Source: CAYUIS01 sp964444825 (lineage in GTDB: Bacteria; Chloroflexota; Anaerolineae; B4-G1). Taken from it: a DNA stretch of 17,453 nt. This document shows, one piece after another, positions 1 to 6,883 of the stretch (within the stretch, counting starts at the first letter, position 1; each line of letters begins with the position of its first letter). The translations under genes and the position numbers were made by a program. Location: positions 1 to 17,453 of the forward strand of contig CAYUIS010000112.1 of the NCBI GenBank assembly GCA_964444825.1. Direction: 5' to 3'. The notes under the pieces were generated by a model. It made no database searches and was not told the origin of the DNA. It saw only the letters and a list, made by a program, of their open reading frames with translations.

Positions 1-2772
1 CCCCACACGAAACCCGAGGCTCCAGTCGCGAAAGTCAGGGGTACCCCCGCGGCGGACCGGCGCGCGGGCGAACTCCCGATAGTAATCGAAGGAGCCGCCC
101 CGCAACACCCGGCGGTCACTGCCGGGCTCCCACTCGCTGGCCGTCCACTCCCACACGTTCCCCGCCATGTCCGCGCAGCCGCAGGGGCTGTCGCCCCCTT
201 CGACAAGCTCAGGGTGGAACGCTGGTGAGTATTGGCCCACCGGCGTGGTGGCGCCAGGACCACTCTCTTGGGTGTTGCACCGGGCGGGGTCAAAGACGTC
301 CCCCCAGGGATAGAGCCGCCCGTCGATGCCCCGGGCCGCCTTTTCCCACTCCTGCTCGGTGAGCAGCCGCACCCCGGCCCACTCGGCGTAGGCCACGCAG
401 TCGTGCCAACTGACGTACACCACCGGGTGGTCGTACAGTCTCTCCGGAGGGGCCTGGCCTCTCCAATACCGCGGCGGTTCGTGTCCGGTCGCCGCCACGA
501 AGCGGGCGTACTCGGCGTTGGTCACCGGCGCGCGGGCGACAAACAGGCCCTGCTCCAGCCGGATCACCCGCGTGCCCTCCCCCTCACCATAGATAAACGG
601 CCCCGGCGGCACCCAGGCCATCCCCTCGGGCAGGGCCACCCCCTCCGGCGGGGGCGGGGGCCACTCCCCTGCCGCCATCGCCTCCGACAGCAGGCCGTGC
701 ACGAATCCCCGGATCTCCTCGTTGATGCGCATCTCGGGCGCACGGCCATCCAGCAGCCTCGGCGCCAGCCACCGGGCCAGGAAGAACTCTTGGAAGCTCT
801 TGTGCACAAAGCGGTAGTTTCCCTCGCCGTCCCGGTTCAGAAACGAGCAGGTGCGGATGTCGTGGGCAAAGTAGTCGATCTCGTGCGCTTTCTCCAGGCC
901 AAAGTGTTTGCCCACCCGCTCCGGGAGCTGGGAATAGTGGATGCTCAATTCATCGCGGCGGTGCATCTCCAGCGCCAGCTCCTGCATGAACAGCCGCTTG
1001 TCGTCCGCGCTCATAAAGGTGCGCATGATGGCAATGTCCCGCCCCAGCCACAGGTCGGTGTACAGCTCGTACAGCCGGGCCGCGTCTATGACCTGGTCGG
1101 GGGCTATCTCCGGCAGGCTGCCGACGATCATGTCCAGCAGCACCGGGCGGTGGGCCAGCTCGGTCAGGTTGTAGGTCTCCTCGATCTGCACCCAGCGGCT
1201 CTCCCAATCGTCGGGGAAACGCGCCTGCAGCACCGCCCGGATGTCGTCGTCGTCGAAGGGCAACAGGTGCACGATCTCAAAGTTGGGCCGGTCGCGCAGG
1301 TCGATCAGGGGCTGCTCCGGCGCCCCCTCGGCCAGCCCTCCTGGCTGGCGGCGCGTGGCCGCCTCGGGGACGGCTTCATACTCCCTGGAGAACAGGTCCC
1401 ACGCCTCGTGGCTGGTGCGGAAGTAGGGCGTGCGGCAGGTGAGCAGCACCTTGCTGCCCGCCACCACGACCCGGGCCAACTCCTCAAAGTTGTTCACGGT
1501 GGTCTGGTAGTCCACCTTCTGCGCCATCTCGTCAAAGCCGTCGAACAGCAGCACCAGCTTGCCGTCGGCGTTAAAACGATGGAACGCGTCGTACCCGGCC
1601 TGGATGGCGTACCGGTTCACCAGAAAATCGGTCACCAACTGCTCCAGGTTCATGGCCTTGGCATAGTCGCGCAGGGAGATGAGGATGGGGATGCGGCGGT
1701 GGTCGGGATCGGCCAGCCAGCGGCGGCCCAGCCTGGCCGCGTACTGGCGGCAGAAGGAGGTCTTGCCGGTGCCATAGTCGCCCAGGATGGAGATGTGGTT
1801 GCGGCCCGCCTCCTCCAGCCAGGTGTCGAGGTAGTCGTCCAGCGGCTTGTGCTCGCTGCGCCCGGCGACCTGGCCCCCGGCGTCGCGCTCCAGCTTGAAG
1901 CAGCCCAGGTCTACGTAGTAGGTCCTCAGCTCGCTCTTCTCGTAGCCGGTCACCAACCGGTCCACGTAGGGCTCAAAGTCAATCAACTCGCGGTAGAACG
2001 CGCTCAACGTGACCGCCCGCACAAGGTCCGACGACATGGCCTTTTCCCGCGCCGCTGGCGATACGCGCACCTGTGAGATGAGCACCGCGTTGGGGATGCC
2101 GCTCCCCTGGAGCGTCTGCGCGGCCCCCTCGACGTCGGCGGCGGTGATCTCGCCCTCCTTGCAGCCCACCAGCATACGCGGGGCAAAGGGGCCGCTCCCC
2201 TGGCACACCAGGCTCACCCGGCGGGCGGCGGTCTGCTGGCGGCTCTGGCAGGCAAAGCCCATCACGGCGAGCAGCCCCTCGACGGTGTCCGCCAGCTCGC
2301 CGACGGGGGTCGCGGCTGCCACCTCCTCGGACGGGAAATACCGGTTCCGCACCTCGGGATGCACGTCCAGCAGCCGGGCCAGGTCCCCCTTCGACCAAGT
2401 GGTGGCCCTGTATCCCGGCACGGCATTCGGAATCCCGGCGAGTTGGGCGCGCACCTTCTCAGCCGGGACGGTGCTGGTGGCTAGAACGTAGCGGTTGCAG
2501 TTGTGGGTGCCCATGCGCGCGATAGGGCTGCCGATGTCTCGCTCCTGCACCGACTTGTCGCTCTTGGCATAGTGTTTGCACTCGATCAGATAGCGATGCG
2601 TCTCTGTGAAGCCCGCCGCGTCGGTCGCCGCCCGGGTGGCGATGATGTCCTTACCCAGGTCTGGCCCGCGGGCGACCTTGGCCTCGATCGTGAATCCCAT
2701 CGCCTGCAACAGGTCCTCGCACAGCAGTTCGAACGCCTCGCCTGATTCGATCTGGGTGAAATCGATTGGCAT
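1..2772 (-). CDS. Mrr-type nuclease / NACHT ATPase / FGE-like domain protein (3' end outside window), putative anti-phage NLR-like protein
   Basis: The frame is open for 924 codons from the ATG at 2772 to base 1, with no stop. The start has a strong Shine-Dalgarno, AGGAGG, at 2780-2785. Domains: residues 8-140 are a Mrr-like restriction endonuclease fold (FELLCEDLLQAMGF, then GPDLGKDII with Asp42 and IECK with Glu64/Lys66 as the PD-(D/E)xK site). Residues 155-265 look like a second, degenerate copy without the acidic residues. Residues 327-500 are NACHT: Walker A GDYGTGKTS at 331-339, Walker B LVLLFDGFDE at 406-415, sensor-like LLTCRTPYF. Residues 500-700 are helical and include FVHKSFQEFFLARWL. 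A proline-rich linker (704-716) leads to an FGE/SUMF1-like domain (about 714-924) with the signatures GNVWEWT, RVLRGGS and LGFRV. The end lies just past the edge, since FGE domains stop soon after GFR. The Cys pair of catalytic FGE is absent, so a binding or sensing role is likely. Anti-phage function is inferred from the architecture. Confidence 0.88.
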   Translation of the reverse strand, partial: MPIDFTQIESGEAFELLCEDLLQAMGFTIEAKVARGPDLGKDIIATRAATDAAGFTETHRYLIECKHYAKSDKSVQERDIGSPIARMGTHNCNRYVLATSTVPAEKVRAQLAGIPNAVPGYRATTWSKGDLARLLDVHPEVRNRYFPSEEVAAATPVGELADTVEGLLAVMGFACQSRQQTAARRVSLVCQGSGPFAPRMLVGCKEGEITAADVEGAAQTLQGSGIPNAVLISQVRVSPAAREKAMSSDLVRAVTLSAFYRELIDFEPYVDRLVTGYEKSELRTYYVDLGCFKLERDAGGQVAGRSEHKPLDDYLDTWLEEAGRNHISILGDYGTGKTSFCRQYAARLGRRWLADPDHRRIPILISLRDYAKAMNLEQLVTDFLVNRYAIQAGYDAFHRFNADGKLVLLFDGFDEMAQKVDYQTTVNNFEELARVVVAGSKVLLTCRTPYFRTSHEAWDLFSREYEAVPEAATRRQPGGLAEGAPEQPLIDLRDRPNFEIVHLLPFDDDDIRAVLQARFPDDWESRWVQIEETYNLTELAHRPVLLDMIVGSLPEIAPDQVIDAARLYELYTDLWLGRDIAIMRTFMSADDKRLFMQELALEMHRRDELSIHYSQLPERVGKHFGLEKAHEIDYFAHDIRTCSFLNRDGEGNYRFVHKSFQEFFLARWLAPRLLDGRAPEMRINEEIRGFVHGLLSEAMAAGEWPPPPPEGVALPEGMAWVPPGPFIYGEGEGTRVIRLEQGLFVARAPVTNAEYARFVAATGHEPPRYWRGQAPPERLYDHPVVYVSWHDCVAYAEWAGVRLLTEQEWEKAARGIDGRLYPWGDVFDPARCNTQESGPGATTPVGQYSPAFHPELVEGGDSPCGCADMAGNVWEWTASEWEPGSDRRVLRGGSFDYYREFARAPVRRGGTPDFRDWSLGFRVG
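197..216. repeat. Short dispersed 'FDKLR/FHPELVEG' type repeat inserted in the coding sequence
   Basis: The 20-base stretch CCTTCGACAAGCTCAGGGTG reads HPELVEG in the minus-strand frame (residues about 853-859 of the NACHT protein). This word is known to recur in many bacterial genomes, where it adds FDKLR or PELVEG peptides to unrelated proteins. Here it sits in an expected surface loop of the FGE-like domain, between the TTPVGQYSP segment and the CADMAGNVWEWT core, and keeps the frame open. Only one copy is seen in this window, so its status as a genomic repeat comes from general knowledge, not from copies seen here. Confidence 0.6.
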
Positions 2773-2778
2773 ACTCCT

Positions 2779-2785
2779 ACCTCCT
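2779..2785 (-). promoter_or_regulatory. Strong ribosome binding site of the nuclease-NACHT gene
   Basis: On the minus strand AGGAGGT lies 6 bases upstream of the ATG at 2772. It fixes the start of the long open frame and argues that the gene is translated on its own even though the preceding gene ends only 44 bases away. No convincing promoter was seen in the short gap. Confidence 0.75.
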
Positions 2786-2798
2786 GCAGGGCGTGAAA

Positions 2799-2845
2799 GC
2801 CACGAAATCTACAAGATCAGCGTGAATCTGTGTTAGTCTGCGTCC
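2799..2845 (-). repeat. 10-base quasi-periodic dispersed-repeat-like segment at the 3' end of the deacetylase gene
   Basis: On the minus strand four successive decamers share one pattern: CAGACTAACA (2831-2840), CAGATTCACG (2821-2830), CTGATCTTGT (2811-2820), AGATTTCGTG (2801-2810). One alternative frame reads RLTQIHADLVDF, a peptide type that recurs as spurious ORFs in many genomes because of a dispersed intergenic repeat. The segment supplies the last residues (TQTNTDSR) and the stop codon of the deacetylase and fills most of the gap to the next gene. Repeat status elsewhere in the genome cannot be checked from this window. Confidence 0.45.
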
Positions 2846-3563
2846 AATCCTCCCCATCCACCAACTCGGACAGGGTGACGACACGCCAACCCCGGTCGCG
2901 GAGCTCTGGCAATATCGTGGCCAGGGCCACGATGGTGCGCTCGCCGCGCGCTCCATAGTCGTGCAGCACGATGATCGAGCCGGGTCGTACGTTTGCCAGC
3001 ACGAATCGGGCGGCGAACCGGGCGGATGGAATCTGGGGGTCGAAGGGATACACAGAACCCAGGGCGCATCTATAGTCAAGTTGGTGAGCGATCGAAAGCA
3101 TGTCGGCGTTGAACCATCCTGACCCCGGCCGGAACCAGCGCACTTTTGAGTAATCTGATAGCACATCGTGCGCCTCGGTCAGTCGTCGCTCGAACTCGGG
3201 GAGATCGAGCAGGACGCTAGGTTCGTCGGTCGTGAGGTGGTTGGCGATCTCGTGCCCCTCTGCCACGGTCCGGGCGACGAGTTCTTCGTTCCCCGGTATG
3301 TGAGTGGTGATCAGGAAAAAGGTCGCCCGCGCGTCGTACCGCCCAAGCAGGTCCAGGATTCCGGCGGTCGCTATGGGATCTGGCCCATCGTCGATCGTCA
3401 GTGCGACGACAGGTTCCTCGGTCTCCACATAGTAGACGACCTCCGGAGACCGCCTGGCGAGTATCTCGACGACCCAATCAGGCTGGAGCACCGCTAGTCC
3501 GCCTGCAACAAGTAGGAGCGCAAGTAGAAGGACGACAGCTCTACGGCTCTTCCGGGGTGCCAT
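2817..3563 (-). CDS. Membrane-anchored polysaccharide deacetylase (NodB homology domain, CE4)
   Basis: The 248-residue protein has a basic N-terminus and one hydrophobic segment (residues 9-26), so it is probably exported and anchored with its catalytic domain outside the membrane. NodB motifs: ALTIDDGPD (54-62; Asp58/Asp59), GHEIANHLTTDEPS (103-116; metal His109), WFRPGSGWFN (143-152), YRCALGSVYPFDPQIPS (164-180), and SIIVLHDYG (196-204; His201). The usual HxxxH pair is HLTTD here, with Asp113 in the second position. The NHxTxDEPS form is found in a recognised NodB subgroup, so it need not mean inactivity. The likely reaction is metal-dependent N-deacetylation of a GlcNAc- or chitin-like glycan; the substrate is unknown. 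The start chosen is the ATG at 3563, with GAGG 5 bases upstream and 7 bases after the previous stop. An in-frame TTG at 3587 would add 8 residues. The last residues derive from a repeat-like sequence. Confidence 0.9.
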   Translation of the reverse strand: MAPRKSRRAVVLLLALLLVAGGLAVLQPDWVVEILARRSPEVVYYVETEEPVVALTIDDGPDPIATAGILDLLGRYDARATFFLITTHIPGNEELVARTVAEGHEIANHLTTDEPSVLLDLPEFERRLTEAHDVLSDYSKVRWFRPGSGWFNADMLSIAHQLDYRCALGSVYPFDPQIPSARFAARFVLANVRPGSIIVLHDYGARGERTIVALATILPELRDRGWRVVTLSELVDGEDWTQTNTDSR

Positions 3564-3570
3564 CCAGCCC

Positions 3571-6081
3571 TCATACCTGTTCCTCAACCAAGAGACGTCG
3601 CAGCACCTTACCGACGAAGGACTTGGGCAGTTCGTGGCGGAACTCGATGTCCCACGGCACAGCGTATTCCTCCAGGCGGCGGCGACAGAGAGCCATCAGT
3701 TCTTCCTTGGAGAGATCGGTGCCGGGACGGGGCACCACGTAGGCTTTGACCCTCTGCCCGCTCTCGCCACTGGGGATGCCTACGACGGCTACCTCCATAA
3801 CCTTGCTGTTTTCATACAGCACTTCTTCGACGTCCCGGGGGTAGACGCTAAAGTCGCCGGCCAGGATCGTGTCTCGTTTGCGTCCGATAATCTGCGCATA
3901 GCCGTCACTGTCCATCACGGCTACGTCGCCAGTGTGGAGCCAACCGTCTGTGAGCACGGACTCGGCATCAGCCTCGTCCCCTGCTTCCCAGTAACCTTGC
4001 ATGACCTGGGGGCCTCTGACCACCAACTCCCCGATCTGTCCAGGGAGGAGATCCTCTCCCGTGACCAGGTCCACGATCTTGGCGTCGGTATTGGGGATAG
4101 GAATGCCGATCGACCCGGCCTTGCGCAGGCCTTGGAGGGGGTTGGCGTGGGTCACTGGTGAGGCCTCCGTCAACCCATACCCCTCGACCAGATAGCCCCG
4201 CGTGAGCTTTTCAAAGGTTTCTTGCACCTCAATGGGCAAAGGCGCTGCGCCGCTGATGCAGGCTTTGATGGACGAGAGCCCGTAGGATCGAACGTTAGGC
4301 GCCTGGTTGATGGCTGTGTATATCGAGGGGACACCCGGAAAGATAGTCGGTTTATGCTGCTTGATGTGTTGGAGCACCTGCCCAAGCTCAAAGACCGGCA
4401 AGAGCACGATCGTCGCGCCCATTGCAATGGGGATGTTCATCGCCGTCGTCATCCCGTAGCTGTGCGTCAGTGGGATGACCGAGAGAAAGGTTTCCTGGCC
4501 ATAGCGCAGGTCGGGAATCCAGTGGCGGGTCTGGAGTGCGTTGGCGACCAGGTTGCTGTGAGTCAGGCGGACTCCTTTGGGTTCGTCGGTGGTCCCGCTG
4601 GTAAAGAGCACGGCGGCCAGGTCGTCGCTGGAGACCGCGACGTCCGGGGGCGTCCGGGCCGTGTCCATCATCAGCTTTCTCATCAGGTGTCCCCCGTAGC
4701 TCCTGTCGGCTTTGTCCTCTTGGCCAAGACCCGCCGCTTCCCAACGAGCCAGGAGCTGTTTGTAGATGCTGGCAGAGACAGCCTCGCGGATATCGGCGAA
4801 GACGAGGGTGAGTGGAACGTGGGCCTGTACAGCCCGCGCCAACTCCCCGAACTCTCGCAGCGTGACCAACACCTCAGCGCCAGTTCTTACAACTTGCTCG
4901 ATGATGGCTGGTCCATCGGCGTCGGGATTGGGGAGCACCACGACGCCCCCGATCTTGAGCGTGGCATAGTAGGCGACGATCATCTGTGGCACGTTGGGCA
5001 GCACCACCATCACACGATCCCCAGGCCGGATACCCAGACCGTGGAGCGCGTGGGCGAACTGGTTGGTTTGCCATTCAAGCTGCTGATAGGTCAGACTGGA
5101 GCCGTAGAACACTGTCGCCATCCGCTTTGGCACGTTGTCTGCCGCTGCCTCCAGGAACTTGTGCAATGGCTGGCGAGGGATGGGAACGGTGGCTGGCGTG
5201 TGCTTACCATAGCTCTTTATCCAGGGCCGGTCCTGGGGGAGCGCCGAACACGTCGTCTGAGCGCGCCACGAGAGGTGTTGTCCTTCTTCACCGCGGCTTA
5301 TAAAACGCTCGATGGCGCGATTGACCGCTTCGTGGCGTTCGAGCTGCACTTTGTGCTTGGACGCACCTACGTCGATCACCTCGGCACCAGGCACCATCTC
5401 GCCCACTTTGTCAAAGACGTGGCGGGGAAAGTAGCGATCTCGCTCGCCGGTTATGATAAGCGTGGGCGTGGTGATGTCTCGAAACAGTGACCAACCCTGC
5501 CACTTGCGCATATTGTTCAGCATCATCCGCTTCATCACGTGGACTTCGGCGTTCCAGCGGGGGCGATACTTCCACCAGGGCCGAAAGGCGGCTGTGGGCA
5601 CGCGAGAGAGCAAACTCGCCCCCCGTGGGAGCGGGTATTCTCCCGCCGTGGCGAGCAGGATCAGCTTGTCCAGGCGCTCAGGATAAGCGTGAGCGTATTC
5701 GGCACAGATCGAACCGCCAAAAGAGTGCCCCACCAGGATGAATCTCTCGGGTAAATCAAGCACCTCGGCGATGGTATTGATGTCGTCGATCAACTCCGAC
5801 ATAGTGTACGCGGTGAACGGGGCATCGCTCTGACCGTGGCCGCGCAAGTCGGGGACGATGACTCGATACCCGCGGGCAAAATAGTTGACCTGGTACTCCC
5901 ATGTCTCGGCACAGCCGGCGTAACCGTGGACGAACATGATCGTCCTCTCCGCCCCCTCCGGCCATATGTCCACGACGCTGAGCTCCATGCCAGCCAGCCC
6001 CCGGATAGGTACGTCAACCCGGTATAAGCTGAAATCCAACTGGGTGTCCCGGCGCTTGAGGCCCCGCAGTTTTCTCTTCAT
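3571..6081 (-). CDS. Fused alpha/beta hydrolase and AMP-dependent acyl-CoA synthetase
   Basis: An 836-residue two-domain protein. Residues 20-265 are an alpha/beta hydrolase: MFVHGYAG oxyanion loop (49-56), PDLRGHGQSD, nucleophile elbow GHSFGG with Ser120, probable acid Asp215 (TGERD) and His243 (ASKHK). Residues 300-836 are an ANL-superfamily adenylating enzyme: P-loop FTSGTTDEPKG (493-503), PLTHSYGMT, YGLTEAS (635-641), GWLHTGD (713-719), GRKRD (733-737), and the C-terminal catalytic Lys825 in GKVLRR. The usual G-GENIYP hinge region reads AGDFSVYPRDVEE. Inference: the hydrolase may release a carboxylic acid that the second domain activates to an acyl-CoA; the substrate is unknown. The ATG at 6081 is preceded by AGGTGAAGG. 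The DUF169 gene lies 16 bases upstream and the deacetylase start 7 bases downstream, so they are probably one transcript. An internal split into two genes is not indicated, since the frame is continuous. Confidence 0.9.
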   Translation of the reverse strand: MKRKLRGLKRRDTQLDFSLYRVDVPIRGLAGMELSVVDIWPEGAERTIMFVHGYAGCAETWEYQVNYFARGYRVIVPDLRGHGQSDAPFTAYTMSELIDDINTIAEVLDLPERFILVGHSFGGSICAEYAHAYPERLDKLILLATAGEYPLPRGASLLSRVPTAAFRPWWKYRPRWNAEVHVMKRMMLNNMRKWQGWSLFRDITTPTLIITGERDRYFPRHVFDKVGEMVPGAEVIDVGASKHKVQLERHEAVNRAIERFISRGEEGQHLSWRAQTTCSALPQDRPWIKSYGKHTPATVPIPRQPLHKFLEAAADNVPKRMATVFYGSSLTYQQLEWQTNQFAHALHGLGIRPGDRVMVVLPNVPQMIVAYYATLKIGGVVVLPNPDADGPAIIEQVVRTGAEVLVTLREFGELARAVQAHVPLTLVFADIREAVSASIYKQLLARWEAAGLGQEDKADRSYGGHLMRKLMMDTARTPPDVAVSSDDLAAVLFTSGTTDEPKGVRLTHSNLVANALQTRHWIPDLRYGQETFLSVIPLTHSYGMTTAMNIPIAMGATIVLLPVFELGQVLQHIKQHKPTIFPGVPSIYTAINQAPNVRSYGLSSIKACISGAAPLPIEVQETFEKLTRGYLVEGYGLTEASPVTHANPLQGLRKAGSIGIPIPNTDAKIVDLVTGEDLLPGQIGELVVRGPQVMQGYWEAGDEADAESVLTDGWLHTGDVAVMDSDGYAQIIGRKRDTILAGDFSVYPRDVEEVLYENSKVMEVAVVGIPSGESGQRVKAYVVPRPGTDLSKEELMALCRRRLEEYAVPWDIEFRHELPKSFVGKVLRRLLVEEQV

Positions 6082-6097
6082 CCTTCACCTCTGTCTA

Positions 6098-6823
6098 CTA
6101 TCTGGTCTCCCTCGCCTTTCTGAGGTTTCTCCAGAATGGCTTGTAGAGAAAGCTAGCCTCATCCAACTCGCAAAGCTGTTCGAACATGGGCTTGGTCACC
6201 GTGAGCGCCAGGATTTGTGGGGGTAGGTGATGACGCATCGCGATGTCTGTCGCGCCAATGATGGCCTGCGAGATGCTGAGATCATCGAACAGAGCGATCA
6301 ACTCCATACATCCCGAACCAAATGGTGCGATGATGGGGGGAGCCTCATCCGGTGCGTTATTGTACTGAGCGCCCAACGAAAGCACGCTTAGCTGATCGGG
6401 GTTGACAAAGAACGTGATGCTCTGGAGGTAGGTGTACAGCCCTCCATCCTGTTGAAGGGGGCCGATGAGGACATGGGGGTATTGCTGTCTGTAGGGCTTG
6501 TTATGATCCAACCACTGGTTCATGAGCTGGTGCGACGATTTGAGCCCTTCATCATCGACGAGGAACCTGCAAAAGTCCTGGCGGGATCTCGTCTCGACAC
6601 CGCAAATCCAGTGACCGGCACCGCCGCAGCCATAGTTCTCTCGCGTGATGTGCAGGGTCTTTCCATCGAGCCACTGGCGATAGAAGGCGAAAACACATCT
6701 ACGTCTGCCTAGCTCAGGCTCGACCAGAGGCGCGAACGGGGAGGGGTCGGGTGCATCGTAGAATCCAATAAGAGGAATGGTGAGGCCAATTCGCTCCAGT
6801 AGGTTTGTCGGATCGGGTTGCAT
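6098..6823 (-). CDS. DUF169 family protein (COG2043-like)
   Basis: The 241-residue protein has no signal peptide or membrane segment. It resembles the DUF169 family: an N-terminal half with conserved cysteines (RRRCVFAFY, Cys43; ENYGCGGAGHWICG, Cys66 and Cys74; Cys85), an early PLIGFYDAP segment, and a C-terminal half with FGSGCMELIALFDD (Cys172), a G-x-TD--R segment (IIGATDIAMR) and LPPQILALTVTKPMF. The biochemical role of this family is unknown to me; the cysteines could bind metal or a cofactor, which is inference. The start is placed at the ATG at 6823 because GGAGGT lies 7 bases upstream (6831-6836). A GTG at 6832 would fall inside that Shine-Dalgarno. It is followed after 16 bases by the hydrolase-synthetase gene and preceded by a 60-base gap after the transaminase. 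Sampled GC here is about 48%, clearly below the left-hand gene. Confidence 0.75.
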   Translation of the reverse strand: MQPDPTNLLERIGLTIPLIGFYDAPDPSPFAPLVEPELGRRRCVFAFYRQWLDGKTLHITRENYGCGGAGHWICGVETRSRQDFCRFLVDDEGLKSSHQLMNQWLDHNKPYRQQYPHVLIGPLQQDGGLYTYLQSITFFVNPDQLSVLSLGAQYNNAPDEAPPIIAPFGSGCMELIALFDDLSISQAIIGATDIAMRHHLPPQILALTVTKPMFEQLCELDEASFLYKPFWRNLRKARETR

Positions 6824-6883
6824 AGGTAGCACCTCCGTAAGCGCGACCTGGTGGCGGAGTTGTCGTCCTGCGCGTTGCGCTCG

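Noticed and set aside
232..2076. 614-codon open frame on the plus strand
   Set aside because: It lies wholly opposite the nuclease-NACHT gene, whose domains are clear; high GC with biased codons produces long antisense frames. The translation has no recognisable domain.
4222..5490. 422-codon open frame on the plus strand
   Set aside because: Antisense to the acyl-CoA synthetase domain, whose adenylation motifs are intact on the minus strand; no recognisable domain of its own.
3571..6081. OleBC-type olefin biosynthesis fusion
   Set aside because: OleB uses an Asp nucleophile, whereas GHSFGG shows Ser here, and no OleA or OleD gene is next to it.
6824..6832. GTG at 6832 as the DUF169 start
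   Set aside because: It overlaps the GGAGGT Shine-Dalgarno that is well placed for the ATG at 6823.
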